Positions 7,954 through 10,767 of a stretch of DNA of 10,767 bases are shown here, piece by piece. The notes beneath the pieces were generated by a model. That model saw only the letters and a program-made list of their open reading frames with translations, was not told where the DNA came from and did no database searches. Made by a program: the position numbers and the translations under genes. Position 1 is the first letter of the stretch. Every line of letters begins with the position of its first letter. This DNA comes from Auxenochlorella pyrenoidosa (Eukaryota > Chlorophyta > Trebouxiophyceae > Chlorellales > Chlorellaceae): NCBI GenBank assembly GCA_001430745.1, contig KQ481946.1, positions 467,682 to 478,448 on the forward strand, given 5' to 3'.

Positions 7954-10530
7954 ATGGCCAAGTTCGTCGCGCAGGGCGTGGAGGCCCAGGGCCGCTCCAA
8001 GGCCTATCACAGGCGGTGAGTTGGGGCGGCAACCCGTTTCATGGAACTTGCAGGACACCTGGAAGGATCGGAAGGCGGCACAGGGCAGCTGGCAGCCATG
8101 CAGCGCGGGTCCATGCAGCCAGGCGGCAGCATGCGGGCGGCCGGCTGGAGTCTTGCAGTCTATCCAGCGTTATTACCCCGTCAGCAGCTCGCACTCGGGA
8201 GGGCTGGGCCCCTTGGCGGCGGCCATGCCGATGTGCCGCTGGGCGGAGCTGTGGACGCGCCGGCCGTGTGTCACTGCCGAATGCGCAGCACAGATCGTTG
8301 TGCTGGGCGCGGAGGGAGGCCCAGCCCAGCTGGAGTGCAGTCGGCGGCGGCTGCACCGGCAGTCGGCACTCTGCTCTGCCGCCCACACGTCTTCGCCTGG
8401 CAAGCTACCGCCCAGCCCGCAGCCTGGCAGCGCTGGTGAGCAGCGCGGGGGTATCCGCCCCGGGCCGCCTGAGCGTGCCGGCCCCGGCCCCGTCTGTCCT
8501 GCAGCGGCCTGTGGGCCATCAAGAAGAAGAACGGCGGCAAGTTCCCCACCCACGCCAAGAAGGAGGCGGCCGCCGCCGAGGCTTCCAAGAAGCCCGCCAA
8601 GTTCTACGCCGCTGGTGAGCGCAGCGCGCGGGGCGGGCGACAGGGCCGCACAGTGGCCTTCACGCGAAAAACCCTCGGCGCATGTGTGTGCTCGCATGTG
8701 TGTGCTCGCGCCGCGTGCATGCGAAGAGCCGCGCGGCCTGGCCTGTGGCTCCGCTGCCTTGCATGGGCAGCACGGGAAGAACGCGATCACTGCACAGCAG
8801 CAGGGCTACGCGCAAGCAAGCGGCGATGCTGGCAGCTGGCGCTTGGCAGCGCGGCAAGGCGGGACATGTGGGCCAGCATGTTGGAAGGCTCAGGCAGCGT
8901 CAGCAGCTCGGAGCATCTGCGCACGGCGTCACTATTCAATGGTGGCAGCGCTGGAGCTGTGCAGCAGCTGGCAGGCCTCCTGGCGGCATGGCACAGCTCT
9001 GGCCTCCTGGCGGCATGGCACAGCTCTGGGACCTGTCGACACACGGGACCAGTTCACCAGCACGGTGCAGGCTGCCACGGCAGTCGCAGCCCACATCACA
9101 ACCTCGCAGCCAGCACGGCCCCGGGGCTTGCAGGCCAGGGCAGCGTCTGCAAGCTGCTGCCGCAGCTGCCTCATTAGACTTCGTGCCGAGCCCGACGCCC
9201 GCCGAAGCGCACGCCCCCCGCCTGCTCGCCGCTGCAGAGGATGCGCCCAAGCCCCTGGCTCGCCGCGTGATCCGCCGCGCCACCAAGCTGCGGCCCAGCA
9301 TCACCCCCGGCACCGTGCTCATCCTGCTGGCGGGCCGCTTCAAGGGCAAGGTGCGTGGCCCCGGCTGTCTGACATGTGGCAACGCCTATCTCGGCTGTGG
9401 TACGCGCCGCTCTGCAGCCGCAGGAGTGCATGCCGCGCCCTCCCATGCAGCTTTTCACGACGCAACGCCCCTCACGCGCTTTCCGACCCCACCCCACCCC
9501 CCCCGCAGCGCGTGGTCTTCCTGGGCCAGCTGCCCTCTGGCCTGCTGCTGGTGACCGGCCCCTTCAAGCTCAACGGCGTGCCGCTGCGCCGTGTGAACCA
9601 GGCCTACGTCATCGCCACCTCCACCAAGGTGTGTGCGTGTGTGTGTGTGTGTGTGTGTGCGCGGTGGTTCGGAGCGCTCCGAGAGCATGAGGGGCTGTGA
9701 TGAGGGGTGGGCTCGGGGGCGGTGCAGCGCGAGCCGATGCGCCCGCAGCACCGGCGGCGCCGGGGGAGCACGCGCGCCCTCCATGGCTGGGGGGGGGCAG
9801 GCCTTGCTGCGTGGAAATTGGGCTGCAGCCTGGGGTGCATTCGCGAGCACAGCCACAGCCACAGCCGCCTGCGGGGTCTAGCGACCGCAGGGGCAGCACC
9901 GGCGCTGGCGGTGGCCGAGCAGGAGCACCTGCGGGGGCTCGCAGCGCAGGCACGGCGCAGAGCGCCAGCAACGCAGCGGCAGTTGCCCCTCGGCGAGCCC
10001 AGATGAGCAGCTGTGCGTTTCAGCCGCAGCTAGGGGCGCATTAGGGCATGGCAGAGTCCCGATGGCAATGCGGATCGGCCTCAGAAGGCCCGTTGTGGCC
10101 GCAGCGGGGCTGGCCAGCAGCTCGCGGCACTGGTCATGGTGCTGGCAGCACAGACGCGACGCGACAGGGTGGCAGCACAAGGCAGCCAGGGTCGACAGAC
10201 GGCCAGTGCAGCCGGCCAGGGCAGTGCAGGCCCCCTGCTGGAGCATGGCCAGTCAGTGGCGGCCGCCAGCGTGGTGCCAAACCGCGCTGCACGGCCCGCC
10301 CTCAGCTGCAGCAGCAGCGCTGGCCGCGCACGGGCTGCGGCCGATCAGACACAACCCAGCCCCTGGTTGAGGGGCCCATCACGCCTGGCACCGTGCATGC
10401 GGCTCACCCGAGCTGTGTCCCGCCCCGCCCCGCCCCGCCTGCTGCCCGCCAGGTGGACGTGGCCGGCGTGGACACCGCCAAGTTTGACGACGCCTACTTC
10501 AAGTCTGCCGAGAAGAAGGCCAAGAAGCAG
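7954..10530 (+). CDS. RPL6: Large-subunit ribosomal protein eL6 (L6e), N-terminal part
   Basis: A component of the cytosolic 60S ribosomal subunit. Exons on the plus strand are 7954-8015, 8505-8614, 9178-9350, 9509-9628 and 10453-10530, with GT-AG introns between them. They join to 543 nt, 181 codons, without a phase conflict. The start [20 protein letters not shown] precedes [12 protein letters not shown] (21-32), a hallmark of plant and algal eL6. The L6e KOW-like core follows: [14 protein letters not shown] (99-112), [19 protein letters not shown] (116-134) and [18 protein letters not shown] (138-155), then KFDDAYF (165-171) and a Lys-rich segment. Residues about 60-92 form an Ala/Pro-rich linker. 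Family members usually run some 50 residues further, so the last exon or exons are beyond the window; 10531 onward is intron 5. The ATG at 7954 was chosen because it gives the expected short N terminus. Confidence 0.97.
8681..8708. repeat. Tandem 14-bp repeat in RPL6 intron 2
   Basis: Two perfect head-to-tail copies of catgtgtgtgctcg, about 65 nt after the donor of intron 2. Probably a slippage product. Confidence 0.93.
8974..9027. repeat. Perfect 27-bp tandem duplication in RPL6 intron 2
   Basis: Positions 8974-9000 and 9001-9027 are identical (each begins ggcctcctggcggcatggca). The absence of any difference suggests a recent duplication. It is intronic and does not affect the protein. Confidence 0.95.
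9629..9660. repeat. (GT)n repeat overlapping the donor of RPL6 intron 4
   Basis: The exon ends TCCACCAAG at 9628 and is followed directly by gtgtgtgcg and then about eleven GT units. The donor GT is itself the first unit of the repeat, so several GT dinucleotides follow each other at the splice site. The exon end is fixed by homology (ATSTK followed by VDVAGV). Confidence 0.93.
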
Positions 10531-10767
10531 GTGGGCCGTGTGTGCGTGGGTGTGGTGGTGGTGATGGTGGTGGTGTGTGGGGGGGGTGGGGTGTGGTGGG
10601 GGGGGGGCTGGCAGGACGACGGCCTGGGCTGGTGGGCGGGGCCTCGTTCCAGCCTGGCGGCAGTGGCGGCCGCTGCGGAGGCGTGGCGTACAACCCTGCC
10701 CGCCGCTGCCCGCCCACGCTGCCTGCCCGACCGGCGGCTGATGCGGGCTGTCGCGGCGCCCTGCATG
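10531..10767 (+). other. RPL6: Start of RPL6 intron 5, cut by the window end
   Basis: Donor CAG|GTGGGC at 10531. The rest of the window has no sequence resembling the expected acidic and aromatic eL6 C-terminal segment, so the acceptor and next exon must lie beyond 10767. Confidence 0.75.
10537..10608. repeat. G/T-rich simple sequence after the donor of RPL6 intron 5
   Basis: Starting a few bases after the donor at 10531, the sense strand is a run of gtg, ggtggt and G-only tracts (including a run of about ten G near 10598-10607). It could form a G-quadruplex in the transcript. No exon is visible between it and the window end. Confidence 0.88.

Noticed and set aside
7806..8618. A 270-codon plus-strand frame covering RPL6 exons 1 and 2.
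   Set aside because: It is in a different frame from both exons. The eL6 motifs appear only in the spliced frame.
8021..9700. A 559-codon plus-strand frame over the RPL6 region.
   Set aside because: It runs through introns 1-3 and out-of-frame parts of the RPL6 exons. The spliced eL6 model explains the locus fully.
9697..9703. GTGATGA, a match to the C box of a C/D snoRNA, in RPL6 intron 4.
   Set aside because: Ribosomal protein introns often host snoRNAs, but no D box (CTGA) or terminal stem lies at a suitable distance.
1..10767. A novel defence, mobile or gene-cluster system.
   Set aside because: All strong coding signals resolve into eukaryotic housekeeping genes with introns. There are no transposase, integrase, reverse transcriptase or terminal-repeat features.

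Overview
The window looks like nuclear DNA from a GC-rich green alga, most likely Chlorella-like (Trebouxiophyceae) or a related chlorophyte. The basis is very high GC with GC-ending codons, short exons (about 60 to 380 bp) split by many small introns (about 160 to 820 bp), an alga/plant-type plastid disproportionating enzyme with a transit-peptide-like leader, and a eukaryotic cytosolic ribosomal protein gene. The species cannot be fixed from the sequence alone. I found no mobile element, tRNA, rRNA, CRISPR or bacterial operon structure.

Layout. Positions 1-149 (+) hold the acidic C-terminal tail and stop of an unidentified gene. Positions 150-630 are a non-coding 3'-to-3' region. On the minus strand about 631-1496 is a small spliced gene that I do not recognise; its first two exons are convincing, and the join to its last exon is unsolved. 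Positions 1497-1896 separate it from the next gene. From 6607 down to 1897 (-) lies a complete 12-exon gene for plastid 4-alpha-glucanotransferase (DPE1, GH77). Joining my exons gives 1821 nt including the stop, hence 606 residues, with all catalytic motifs and every phase consistent. Positions 6608-7953 are a 1.3-kb divergent intergenic region, less GC-rich than its flanks. It holds a possible small minus-strand ORF, a TGATTAATCA palindrome in front of DPE1, and a short upstream ORF ending 5 nt before the next gene. From 7954 (+) starts the gene for cytosolic large-subunit ribosomal protein eL6 (RPL6). Five exons give the first 181 residues; the window ends in intron 5, so the C-terminal part is missing.

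Functionally this is an ordinary housekeeping stretch. DPE1 rearranges malto-oligosaccharides in the plastid during starch metabolism and eL6 is a ribosome component. I see no sign that the genes act together beyond a shared divergent promoter region. The points of interest concern gene structure: a GC-AG intron in DPE1, two DPE1 introns that are multiples of three with no in-frame stop, simple-sequence repeats concentrated at splice sites with a consistent strand bias, a possible uORF on RPL6, and the unrecognised small spliced gene. I did not find a convincing new multi-gene system.
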